A stretch of 64,000 bases of DNA from Bremerella cremea (lineage in GTDB: Bacteria > Planctomycetota > Planctomycetia > Pirellulales > Pirellulaceae): positions 454,902 through 518,901 of the forward strand of contig NZ_QPEX01000046.1 of the NCBI RefSeq assembly GCF_003335505.1. Direction: 5' to 3'. This document shows, piece by piece, positions 37,805-45,487 of this stretch. Position 1 is the stretch's first letter. Every line of letters begins with the position of its first letter. The notes below the pieces were generated by a model. The model was not told the origin of the DNA. It did no database searches and saw only the letters and a program-made list of their open reading frames with translations. The translations under genes were made by a program, and so were the position numbers.

Positions 37805-38146
37805 TTAGGTTTCGCGTTGTTCCACTTCCGCGATATCAATCATATCGGCCTGAAAAGCCGTAGGTAAGACAAAGATCTTACCGTCTCCCATTCGCCCACT
37901 CCGGGCAACGGCCACGATTTTTCGTAAGGTCTCTTCTACTCTAGCATCATCTAACCAGGCACTGATCTCGATCTTCGGAAGAAACGTCTTCGAATATTCG
38001 CTTTCGCCATATTCGTCCAGATAGTTCTTCTGCCGCCCGAACCCCTTCACTTCGCGGACATTTAAGGCTTCTAGCGGGGCTCGGCTGAGCGTATCCAGGA
38101 CCTTCTCGGCGAGATAGGGCTTCACGATGGCGATGATTTGCTTCAC
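37805..38146 (-). CDS. PII-family nitrogen regulatory protein
   Basis: A 113-residue trimeric-type signal protein that reports 2-oxoglutarate and ATP/ADP. A GTG start at 38146 gives the canonical beginning (M)KQIIAIVKPY and places KGFGRQK at 34-40 and a tyrosine exactly at position 51 (ESEYSKTF), the uridylylation site of enteric GlnB. The T-loop sequence NYLDEYGESEY differs from the GHTELYRGAEY of E. coli. The B-loop is MGDGKIFVLP. An in-frame ATG at 38188 would add 14 residues that other PII proteins lack. It lies near glnE, whose product PII controls in other bacteria; no amtB or glnA is in the window. Confidence 0.92.
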   Translation of the reverse strand: MKQIIAIVKPYLAEKVLDTLSRAPLEALNVREVKGFGRQKNYLDEYGESEYSKTFLPKIEISAWLDDARVEETLRKIVAVARSGRMGDGKIFVLPTAFQADMIDIAEVEQRET

Positions 38147-38270
38147 GTTTATAGATTCTTTCGTTTTCTCGACGATATGCCAGGCCAAGGCCGCCGCAAC
38201 GGAAATCCGTAATCTCTTTCACCTTATGGTAAACCGGAGGGCAGGGGGTTTGCTAGTCGAGCAAGGAAAC

Positions 38271-38299
38271 TTGTTGCCATGCCCTCGGGATACTACAAT
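38271..38299 (+). promoter_or_regulatory. Possible sigma-70-type promoter for the Cys-rich gene
   Basis: TTGTTG (38271-38276) and TACAAT (38294-38299) are separated by 17 bases. The expected start of transcription is near 38306. This supports translation from 38369 rather than from an in-frame ATG at 38279, which would lie inside the promoter. Confidence 0.35.
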
Positions 38300-38368
38300 C
38301 AAACCGTCCCATACCGGGTAAACCCTGCAATCCGTATCTCCTTCCCCCCGAAAGCACGAACCAAACGA

Positions 38369-39034
38369 ATGCACTTAGGGCTTCGTTGGCGTTGGATTCC
38401 CCTCGGAAAACGTTTTATCACGTTTATCCTGTTGGGATGTATGCTCGCCTGGGGAGGGGGCATCTCGATTCCGGTTCCGAGTTTCAAAGATACTAGCACG
38501 CCGTTCATGTGCCAGGACCATGCTTGTTCCTGCCGCAATGCCCGTAATTGCTGGACGCATTGCTGCTGTTTTTCCCGTGCCGAAAAGCTGGCCTGGGCCG
38601 CCAAGCAAAAGATCGAGCCGCCGGAGTATGCTCAGAAAGCTACTCCGCCCCAGCATGATCATTCGTCCGAATTCTGTGGCATGCCACCGAACCCGGCTCC
38701 AAAACACGATACGACTTGCCATCACCACCATGCGGCCCAACCCGTATCAAAGCCGAAGCCAATGCTAGCGGCCGATTGTCGCGGCCCAGCGGCTGCGAAA
38801 TCGCAGGCAACCTCATCGGCAAACGACACTCAGACGTCGATACCGATTTCGCTCACCAACGACATGCGCTGCCATGCTTTGGCCAGCGTCACGTTAATCT
38901 ATTCCCCCGTTCTCGAGCTTGATCTTGGCCAGGGGCAATTGGTCCGTCTTACGAGCGAACCGCTCCCTACCTTTTCTTCCTTGCGGCCCAACTCTTTCCG
39001 AGCCGCCCCCGACCCGCCACCACCGCGGGCCTAG
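38369..39034 (+). CDS. Cys/His-rich exported or anchored protein
   Basis: Predicted 221-residue protein with one membrane or signal segment at about residues 14-32. Directly after it comes a dense metal-ligand cluster: C48, H51, C53, C55, C61, H64, C65, C66 and C67 (CQDHACSCRNARNCW then HCCCF), followed by EKLAWAAKQKIEPP. Further His/Cys groups follow (QHDHSSEFC, TCHHHHAA). I recall proteins with this CxDHxCxC...CW..CCCF pattern near metal-resistance genes, but no function is established. It heads a run of exported proteins. Its tail (DPPPPRA) is proline-rich. Confidence 0.75.
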   Translation: MHLGLRWRWIPLGKRFITFILLGCMLAWGGGISIPVPSFKDTSTPFMCQDHACSCRNARNCWTHCCCFSRAEKLAWAAKQKIEPPEYAQKATPPQHDHSSEFCGMPPNPAPKHDTTCHHHHAAQPVSKPKPMLAADCRGPAAAKSQATSSANDTQTSIPISLTNDMRCHALASVTLIYSPVLELDLGQGQLVRLTSEPLPTFSSLRPNSFRAAPDPPPPRA

Positions 39035-39073
39035 CGTGTTCTTGCATCCCTTTAGCTAAGAGGTACCCTGCTG

Positions 39074-39119
39074 CGCGCTTAGTCTGCGTTTTGCGTCTCG
39101 GTCTGTTACAGACTGCGCG
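39074..39119 (+). terminator. Stem-loop between Cys-rich and first DUF1559 gene
   Basis: CGCGC-TT-AGTCTG (39074-39086) pairs with CAGACTGCGCG (39109-39119), an 11-pair stem with a two-base bulge. It has no T-run. It may be an attenuator or an RNA-stabilising hairpin ahead of the DUF1559 gene. Confidence 0.45.
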
Positions 39120-39190
39120 AAATGTCTGTTCTTCGGCTGGCACACTCTTACGATACGCATCAACACATTCTTAAATATTCCTCAATACCT

Positions 39191-40147
39191 ATGCACAAAC
39201 GACTCGCTTTTACGCTGGTCGAGTTGCTGGTGGTGATTGCCATCATCGGTGTCTTGATCGCACTCCTGCTTCCCGCCGTTCAGCAAGCCCGCGAGGCCGC
39301 TCGGCGGATGCAGTGCACGAACAACCTCAAGCAATTGGGATTGGCACTGCACAACTACGATGCCGCCCTGGGAAAATTCCCTCCGGGCGGACTGGGGTAT
39401 CCCATGGTTTGGTCGCCTCAATCGCAACTGCTTCCGTATGTCGAGCAAGGCAACCTGCAAGACTTGCTCGATTTCTCGAAGCCTCCGATGGCTGCCTTTG
39501 GTGGCCCAACTCAGAATGAAGAAGCCGCCAAGGTAACCATCGAAATGCTGCTTTGCCCCAGCGACAAAGATAAGGTTCCCGGTTCGCTTTACGGTGGTAT
39601 CAGCTATCCTGCTTCGATGGGCAGCGGTATCAACGAGAGGAACAACTCCGCCGACGACGGCTCGAACGCCAATGCAGATGGGCTGATCTACTCGCTCTCG
39701 AAGAACAGCTTTCGGGATGTGATCGACGGGACAAGCAATACGGTTGTCTTCAGCGAACACCTGCTTGGTGACGGCACCGACAGTGCCCCACCGACCGGTG
39801 ACTATCGGTTTCGCGTTATCGAGCTATCGACCTCCACGCAAACCACCGATTCGGCTTGCACTGCCGCCAACGCACCGAAGTGGTCGGGGCAGCGCGGCTC
39901 CAAGTGGATTAACGGTCACCTGAACGACACGCTCTACAACCACTGGCACGGGCCTAACTCGATTAAACCGGACTGCCACAACGGTTATCACAATTTCGCA
40001 CTTACCAGTGCACGCAGCCAACACCCTGGCGGTGTTCAGGTTAGCTTGGTCGACGGCAGCGCTCGCTTCGTTGCCGAAACGATCGACCTTACTATCTGGC
40101 GAGCAATCGCTACGCGTGCTGGCGGCGAAGTGACCTCCGGCTTCTAA
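39191..40147 (+). CDS. DUF1559 prepilin-like exported protein (first copy)
   Basis: A 318-residue planctomycete DUF1559 protein. It opens with a type IV prepilin-like leader (HKRLAFTLVELLVVIAIIG) that would be cut and N-methylated at the Phe, then the fixed segment QQAREAARRMQCTNNLKQLG. The C-terminus has the HPGGVQVSLVDGSARFVAET motif (H-X9-DG type). The family forms pseudopilin-like envelope proteins of unknown job. The ATG at 39191 lacks a clear Shine-Dalgarno. It is followed by a second copy on the same strand. Confidence 0.93.
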   Translation: MHKRLAFTLVELLVVIAIIGVLIALLLPAVQQAREAARRMQCTNNLKQLGLALHNYDAALGKFPPGGLGYPMVWSPQSQLLPYVEQGNLQDLLDFSKPPMAAFGGPTQNEEAAKVTIEMLLCPSDKDKVPGSLYGGISYPASMGSGINERNNSADDGSNANADGLIYSLSKNSFRDVIDGTSNTVVFSEHLLGDGTDSAPPTGDYRFRVIELSTSTQTTDSACTAANAPKWSGQRGSKWINGHLNDTLYNHWHGPNSIKPDCHNGYHNFALTSARSQHPGGVQVSLVDGSARFVAETIDLTIWRAIATRAGGEVTSGF

Positions 40148-40160
40148 CTCAAATTTTCAA

Positions 40161-40206
40161 CGTCTCTTCCCGCGTGTGCGTTAACCCTCTTACGCGCACC
40201 GAGACG
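40161..40206 (+). terminator. Stem-loop between the two DUF1559 genes
   Basis: CGTCTC (40161-40166) pairs with GAGACG (40201-40206), with further inner pairing of GTGTGCGT and ACGCGCAC. No T-run follows. It may set the ratio of the two proteins or protect the upstream message. Confidence 0.45.
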
Positions 40207-40228
40207 CTTACCATAAGGAATTACTCCC

Positions 40229-41236
40229 ATGCGAAAACAATCCGCATTTACGTTGGTCGAACTGTTGGTGGTGATTGCCATCATTGGTGTCTTAATCGCC
40301 TTGTTACTTCCCGCCGTGCAACAAGCCCGCGAGGCCGCTCGGCGGATGCAATGCACGAACCAGGAAAAACAGCTGGTTTTGGCGATGCATAACTACGAAA
40401 GCACTTTTAGAAAATTCCCTGGTTTGCCGTTCATCAGCCAATACGGCTTCAGCGTTCAAGCCAAGGTCTTGCCCTATGTCGAACAAGGCAACCTGCAAGA
40501 GCTGATCGATTTCAAAGTTCCCCTGATGTTGGGCTCTGGTGGAAGTCAGTACCTCAATCCGGTGCATGGCCCGGCAGCTCAGACGGTGGTGCAACTGTTC
40601 CTCTGCCCGAGCGACGGTGAAAACCCGGTATTTACGAACGACAACACCGGCGACTACTCGTTTGCTGGCACCAATTACGTCGTCTGCACCGGCGATGGGA
40701 CTGGCTCGAATTACGACACCAGAGCAGCCACCAACGGAATGTTCTGGCAAGGGTCGCAAACCGGTTTTCGTGACATGACCGATGGTTCGTCGAACACGGC
40801 GGTTCTTTCCGAGTCGCTGCTGGGCGACAAGTCGGAAGGGAGCGGCCAAGTGACCAATGCGCAGCGGCAAATGGCACGCTATCGTGGCGGCGGCATGGGA
40901 GCTAGCGGTGAAGGTTTCACCGGGGCACCCGGCCACAATCCCGATATGGTTGCCGCCGCAAGTGGTGCTGGCAATATCGATGGGCGGGGCCGCAGCTCTT
41001 GGATTTGGGGGCGCGAACATTTGAATTCGTTCAATACCTACATGACCCCTAACAACACGGTGCCTGATGTGCATCGCAACGGCTTCGGCTGGTTCGCCCC
41101 ACGCAGTCATCACCCAGGTGGCGTGCAAGTTGGTTTGGCCGATGGTTCGGTTCGCTTCATCGCCGACACTATCAATCTAGCCACCTGGCGAGCCTTGGGA
41201 ACCAAAGGAGGAGGAGAAGTGCTAGGCGAGTTCTAA
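40229..41236 (+). CDS. DUF1559 prepilin-like exported protein (second copy)
   Basis: A 335-residue paralogue of the previous gene. The leader (MRKQSAFTLVELLVVIAIIG) and the following QQAREAARRMQCTNQEKQL are almost the same even at DNA level, while the middle diverges and gains a glycine-rich loop (RYRGGGMGASGEGF). The C-terminal HPGGVQVGLADGSVRFIADT motif is kept. AAGGAA precedes the ATG. Tandem placement indicates local duplication followed by divergence of the surface part. Confidence 0.93.
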   Translation: MRKQSAFTLVELLVVIAIIGVLIALLLPAVQQAREAARRMQCTNQEKQLVLAMHNYESTFRKFPGLPFISQYGFSVQAKVLPYVEQGNLQELIDFKVPLMLGSGGSQYLNPVHGPAAQTVVQLFLCPSDGENPVFTNDNTGDYSFAGTNYVVCTGDGTGSNYDTRAATNGMFWQGSQTGFRDMTDGSSNTAVLSESLLGDKSEGSGQVTNAQRQMARYRGGGMGASGEGFTGAPGHNPDMVAAASGAGNIDGRGRSSWIWGREHLNSFNTYMTPNNTVPDVHRNGFGWFAPRSHHPGGVQVGLADGSVRFIADTINLATWRALGTKGGGEVLGEF

Positions 41237-41276
41237 AGCATTAGCCAATCACTTAGCAACTTTGTCAATTCGCAAT

Positions 41277-41303
41277 CGAGGCCGTCACGTACTGGCGGCC
41301 TCG
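41277..41303 (+). terminator. Stem-loop after second DUF1559 gene
   Basis: A perfect eight-base stem (CGAGGCCG at 41277-41284, CGGCCTCG at 41296-41303) with an 11-base loop, followed by pyrimidine-rich sequence. It may end or attenuate the transcript before the PQQ-repeat gene. Confidence 0.5.
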
Positions 41304-41344
41304 TAGATCGATCCTTCCTTCTTTAACTTCTTAAGGTTATTTCC

Positions 41345-42844
41345 ATGATTCACGATAAAAGCACGCTCCCATCAACGACGGGAGCCCTTATTGCTTGGGT
41401 ATTACTCACCTTGGGCGTACTCGCCACCAGCGTTTACGCCGACGAGCCCCCTCGGTCTGCTACCCCTTGCTGGCCAGAGTTTCTCGGACGCAACGCAACC
41501 CCGCTCGACCCAGCGAGCTTACCGCTAACCTGGTCCCCCACAGAAAATATCGCCTGGCAAACGAAGCTGGACGGTGGTGGGCAATCGAGCCCAGTGATCT
41601 GGGGTGACAAAGTTTTCGTGACTTCGATTGCAGGCTCGATGAAAAACGAATGCCTGGTGACGTGCCTCTCACTTACGGACGGCAGCATTCTGTGGACCTG
41701 GCGGGGCGAATCTTCGCAGCCGGTACGCAGCAACTATTTTCAAAGCCGCTCGGCTCCTACCCCGGTGGTCGATGAGCAGCAGGTGATTGCCTTCTTCGAG
41801 ACCGGTAACCTGGTCGCGTTGAACCACGACGGCGAACCGTTGTGGGAACGTTCACTCACGGAAGATTACGGCGAATTTGAAGTCCGGATCGGCTTGGCCG
41901 CTTCGCTCACCCAAACGGCAGATACCGTATTTGTTCTGGTCGATCACGAAGGGCCTTCGTACCTTTTGGCGGTCGACAAACGCAATGGCGAAACACGCTG
42001 GCAAACGGAACGGTTCAGCCGCCAAAGCTATGCTTCCCCCACGATCCTTTCCATCGGCGGCAAGCAGCAAATCGTCTGTAGCTCGGCCGGAAGTGTCGAT
42101 GGCTACGATCCACAGACCGGCGAAATGCTGTGGACGTTTGAAGATGTCGGCGGCAACCGGGCTTGTACACCGCTGCCGTTTGGTGATGGTCGGTTCCTGG
42201 TGGGGGCTTCGCCTGGTATGCACGACGAACATATCAACGAAGCCAGCCAATCCAACTTCCTGATGAACGTGCAAGCAGAAGGGGAAACCTTCGAGCCCAC
42301 CATCGCCTGGCATGCCGAAAAGGCGATGCCCACGTTCGGTTCACCCATGATCTATCGCGGTTTAGCTTATTGGGTCACCAGTACCGGTGTGCTTTATTGC
42401 TTCGATGCGGAAACTGGCCAGCGTGTCTACATCAAGCGGAGCGGCCAGCCATGCTGGGCGACCCCGCTGGGCGTAGGCGAACGGATTTATCTGTTTGGCA
42501 AGGATGGCCTGACCACGGTTATCGCGGCTGGCCCGAAGTATCAGGTTTTGTCCAAGAACGAGTTGATGGTCGGTGCTACTGAAAAAGGAGAAGCCGATAT
42601 CAAGCGGCGTGAAACCAGACGCCACGGTTCAAGTGACTCGTCCGCTGCCAAGCCAGAGGGAGAGGCGACCGAAGAAGAATCTTCGGGGCGTCCGACCACG
42701 CGTGATGGACTCACCTTTGCCGAGGACGTTCAGTATGGTTACGCGGTGGTAAACGGCTCGTTGGTGGTTCGCACCGGCAGTGTCGTCCATTGCCTGAAAA
42801 TGCCTGCCGCTGCCGCTACCTCATCGGCCCCAGCAGGAGAGTAA
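41345..42844 (+). CDS. Exported PQQ/BamB-like beta-propeller protein
   Basis: A 499-residue protein with a signal peptide (about residues 14-34) and repeated propeller blades: NIAWQTKLDGGGQSSPVIWG, LVALNHDGEPLWERSL, LLAVDKRNGETRWQTERF, VDGYDPQTGEMLWTFED and LYCFDAETGQRVYIKR. Such PQQ-like repeats serve either as scaffolds or, in dehydrogenases, to hold a quinone; the quinone-binding residues were not identified here. The linker near residue 420-455 is charged and low complexity. The next gene begins two bases after its stop, so the two are clearly co-expressed. Confidence 0.88.
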   Translation: MIHDKSTLPSTTGALIAWVLLTLGVLATSVYADEPPRSATPCWPEFLGRNATPLDPASLPLTWSPTENIAWQTKLDGGGQSSPVIWGDKVFVTSIAGSMKNECLVTCLSLTDGSILWTWRGESSQPVRSNYFQSRSAPTPVVDEQQVIAFFETGNLVALNHDGEPLWERSLTEDYGEFEVRIGLAASLTQTADTVFVLVDHEGPSYLLAVDKRNGETRWQTERFSRQSYASPTILSIGGKQQIVCSSAGSVDGYDPQTGEMLWTFEDVGGNRACTPLPFGDGRFLVGASPGMHDEHINEASQSNFLMNVQAEGETFEPTIAWHAEKAMPTFGSPMIYRGLAYWVTSTGVLYCFDAETGQRVYIKRSGQPCWATPLGVGERIYLFGKDGLTTVIAAGPKYQVLSKNELMVGATEKGEADIKRRETRRHGSSDSSAAKPEGEATEEESSGRPTTRDGLTFAEDVQYGYAVVNGSLVVRTGSVVHCLKMPAAAATSSAPAGE

Positions 42845-42846
42845 CC

Positions 42847-44118
42847 ATGACGCGACCACAAAATCAAAGCTCGCCTTGCCGGGGCAGTGGTTGGCTGTCG
42901 TTGGTCGTCGTCTGCTTGGTCGTTCGAGGGAGCTTTGCGGCTCCCTTGGACTACGAAGAGGCGCCGATCCATTACTCGCAAGCGACGCCCGAGACCGCCA
43001 TTTCTCGCTTGCAAACCGAACTCGAATCAGGCCAACGTCAATTGATTTCGTCCGGCGACCAAGGCTATCTGCGTGCCGTCTTGCAGGAACTAGAAGTCCC
43101 TGAAAGTTCGCAGATGCTGACGTTTTTAAAAAGCAGTATGCAGCGTCCTTTGATCGAGCCACAAAACCCGCGGGCTCTTTATTTCGGCGACGATGCTTAT
43201 GTTGGATATGTTCCAGGGGGCATCCTCGAGCTGATTGTGCCGGACCCGCGTTTGGGGCTTGTCTTCTATACCATGGAAGCACACAACGGCCAGCCGATGA
43301 TTCAACACCAGGTCGCGCGCTGCATGACTTGCCATGCTTCGTCGCGTACTAAACGAATTCCCGGGCTCCAAGCTCGCTCGATGTTTACCGATCCGACCGG
43401 GCAACCGGTCATTTCCGCTGGCAGCTTTCGGACCGACCATTCTTCACCGCTAGAAAAGCGCTGGGGGGGCTGGTTTGTTAGTGGGACTCACGGCGAGACA
43501 GCGCACCTGGGCAACATGCAATTGCCCGATAGCAAACGTCCCAAGCAGCCGGTTGTTAATACGCACGGTCTCAACGTGACCGACCTGTCAAGTTTGACCG
43601 ATGTCAGCAAGCACCTAACGCCCCATAGCGATATTGTGGCCTTGCTGGTCTTCGAGCATCAGATCGATGCCCATAACTGGATGGTGCGGGTGAACTACGC
43701 TTACCAATTAGGCCAGCACCAGCCAGAAAGCGAATCTTCGCCGCCTAACTGGCAAGCAGAAGCAGATGCGTTGGTGAAACACTTGTTGTTCATCGATGAG
43801 AATCCCTTGAAGCAGCCCGTGCAAGGGACCAGTGACTTCGCTTCCGAGTTCGCTCGGCGTGGTCCCTTCGATTCGCAAGGGCGCAGTTTGCGAGAGTTCG
43901 ATCTCTCGACACGTATCTTCAAATACCCGTGCAGCTACACCATTCATTGTCAGCTTTTTCAGGCTTTACCGGCAGAGGCTCGGCAGTATGTCTTGGGACA
44001 AATGCAAACGGCGTTGCAAACTCCGGCAGACTCGCCTTGGAGCGAAAGCCTTTCCCGTTATACCGAGGCCGAACGAACGGCGGCCTTAGCTATGCTGGCC
44101 GAGCTAACTCAACCTTAA
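42847..44118 (+). CDS. Exported protein with a single c-type haem motif
   Basis: A 423-residue protein with a signal peptide (about residues 15-33, LSLVVVCLVVRGSFA). It has one CxxCH motif (C159, C162, H163; RCMTCHASS), the site for covalent haem c attachment. Other parts (ALYFGDDAYVGYVPGGILEL, SAGSFRTDHSSPLEKRWGGW) match no cytochrome I know. Met residues that could be the second haem ligand exist but cannot be assigned. It starts two bases after the PQQ-repeat gene, which suggests a joint periplasmic redox function; that is inference. Confidence 0.8.
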   Translation: MTRPQNQSSPCRGSGWLSLVVVCLVVRGSFAAPLDYEEAPIHYSQATPETAISRLQTELESGQRQLISSGDQGYLRAVLQELEVPESSQMLTFLKSSMQRPLIEPQNPRALYFGDDAYVGYVPGGILELIVPDPRLGLVFYTMEAHNGQPMIQHQVARCMTCHASSRTKRIPGLQARSMFTDPTGQPVISAGSFRTDHSSPLEKRWGGWFVSGTHGETAHLGNMQLPDSKRPKQPVVNTHGLNVTDLSSLTDVSKHLTPHSDIVALLVFEHQIDAHNWMVRVNYAYQLGQHQPESESSPPNWQAEADALVKHLLFIDENPLKQPVQGTSDFASEFARRGPFDSQGRSLREFDLSTRIFKYPCSYTIHCQLFQALPAEARQYVLGQMQTALQTPADSPWSESLSRYTEAERTAALAMLAELTQP

Positions 44119-44168
44119 CTCGGCTCTTGAAACTTCCTCAGAATCTTAACTCTAAACAGGATTACCCG

Positions 44169-44969
44169 ATGAAATCACTCATATCGCTCGCCTTGATTTT
44201 CACTGCGTTGGCCTCGGTAGCTACGGCACACGATACGTGGGTCGAAACCAACACCAACATCGTCCGCACCGGCGATGCCATCTACACCGACCTGAAGCTC
44301 GGCAACCATGGCAATCATCATCGCGATTTCAAACTAGCGAGTAAGATCGGCATGGAAGGTTTGACCTGGACGGTTATCTCTCCCTCTGGCGAAAAGTTCG
44401 ATGCCCAAAGCGTGGCCGTCGATACCGGCTATGCTCCGAAAGAAGGCTTTTGGAACGCCAAGTACGTGGCCGATAAGCCGGGGCTTTACACCGTGAGTCA
44501 CACGCTCGACAAGATCGTGAACCACGGCACCGCCATCCGCGCACGCAAGAGCGGCAAAACGTTTTTCATCGTCAGCGATAGCCTTGATCAGGTACCGAGC
44601 GACTTGACCGGTTTCGACCAACCACTGGGACATGCGCTGGAACTGGTTCCCATCGAGAACCCAGTCGCCCCGCTAGGGCCAGGCAAGCCGATTACGGTGA
44701 AGCTGCTGCTGCATGGTAAGCCGCTGGCCGATACCGTCGTCTCGTTCATTCCGCGACGCGAAACACTGGCAGAGGATTTTGACGAAACGTACGAGCGGAA
44801 AACCAACCAGCAAGGCGAAGCCAGCTTCACGCCCAAGAGTGGCGATCAATACCTGGTGGTGGCTCACCTGACCGACGAAGATGCCAAAGGTGAAGACTTC
44901 GAGAAAACGGCCTACACCGCCACGCTTACGGTGATTGTGCCTGAGCGTTGCCCCTGCTGCGGCGAGTAA
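44169..44969 (+). CDS. DUF4198-like periplasmic protein
   Basis: A 266-residue exported protein. The signal peptide ends ATA at residue 20, so the mature chain would begin with His21 (HDTWVETN), the usual DUF4198 beginning. The fold is beta-rich, with a late carboxypeptidase-regulatory-like domain (KPITVKLLLHGKPLADTVV, TNQQGEASFTPKSGDQYLVV). The C-terminus is a cysteine cluster, CPCCGE. The family is linked by annotation to nickel/cobalt uptake. N-terminal His, HGNHHRD near residue 50 and the terminal cysteines suggest metal binding; this is inferred. It ends the envelope gene run. Confidence 0.85.
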   Translation: MKSLISLALIFTALASVATAHDTWVETNTNIVRTGDAIYTDLKLGNHGNHHRDFKLASKIGMEGLTWTVISPSGEKFDAQSVAVDTGYAPKEGFWNAKYVADKPGLYTVSHTLDKIVNHGTAIRARKSGKTFFIVSDSLDQVPSDLTGFDQPLGHALELVPIENPVAPLGPGKPITVKLLLHGKPLADTVVSFIPRRETLAEDFDETYERKTNQQGEASFTPKSGDQYLVVAHLTDEDAKGEDFEKTAYTATLTVIVPERCPCCGE

Positions 44970-44978
44970 CCTGCGAGG

Positions 44979-45010
44979 CGTCCCTCTCTCCCCTTCCCGA
45001 GAGAGGGACG
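44979..45010 (+). terminator. Strong stem-loop after the DUF4198 gene
   Basis: A perfect 12-base stem (CGTCCCTCTCTC at 44979-44990, complement at 44999-45010) with an eight-base loop begins ten bases after the stop codon. The stem is strong but no T-run follows. Confidence 0.6.
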
Positions 45011-45205
45011 TGCTTCGCCGCTTGCTATTGGGCATTGCGGCAGTGCCTTGCCAGCAGTGATACCACGCCAGAAAATTGCTGGAATTCCTCCCCACGAAAA
45101 GCCGATCGCTTTACAGTCTGTGGTGACTCTGTCACGATGAACGTTCGACCGCAACTTCCCTGCGGTCTTATTTGGTTTCTTGAAACAGCAAAAGGAATGC
45201 CCCTG

Positions 45206-45472
45206 ATGGCCAAGTCCTACACCAAGCATCAACAAAATATCATCAAGCGGTATTACGACAATAAGGACGCCATCGCGACACAGAAGCTGCAGGAAAACAT
45301 CACCGAGCTTTACCTGGCCGAAGGGAAGAAGCGAGCCACCGTCTGGAAACGCATTATCGGTCACTTAGAAAAGCTGGAAGTCCCTCAGCAGCAAATCGAC
45401 CACCTGGTCAAATCAGACGACGCCACCCTGGTTGCGAAGTACCTGGAACGTTTGATGGCCAAAGAGGCGTAA
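45206..45472 (+). CDS. Conserved small hypothetical protein
   Basis: An 88-residue basic, mostly helical protein (SYTKHQQNIIKRYYDNKDAI, ELYLAEGKKRATVWKRIIGH) without cysteines or membrane segments. The pattern of two helical pairs could suit nucleic-acid binding, but there is no recognised motif. AAAGGA eight bases upstream favours the ATG at 45206 over an in-frame ATG at 45197. It is followed by the alcohol dehydrogenase gene after 15 bases, so they may share a transcript. Confidence 0.75.
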   Translation: MAKSYTKHQQNIIKRYYDNKDAIATQKLQENITELYLAEGKKRATVWKRIIGHLEKLEVPQQQIDHLVKSDDATLVAKYLERLMAKEA

Positions 45473-45487
45473 GCGAAAAGACGCATC

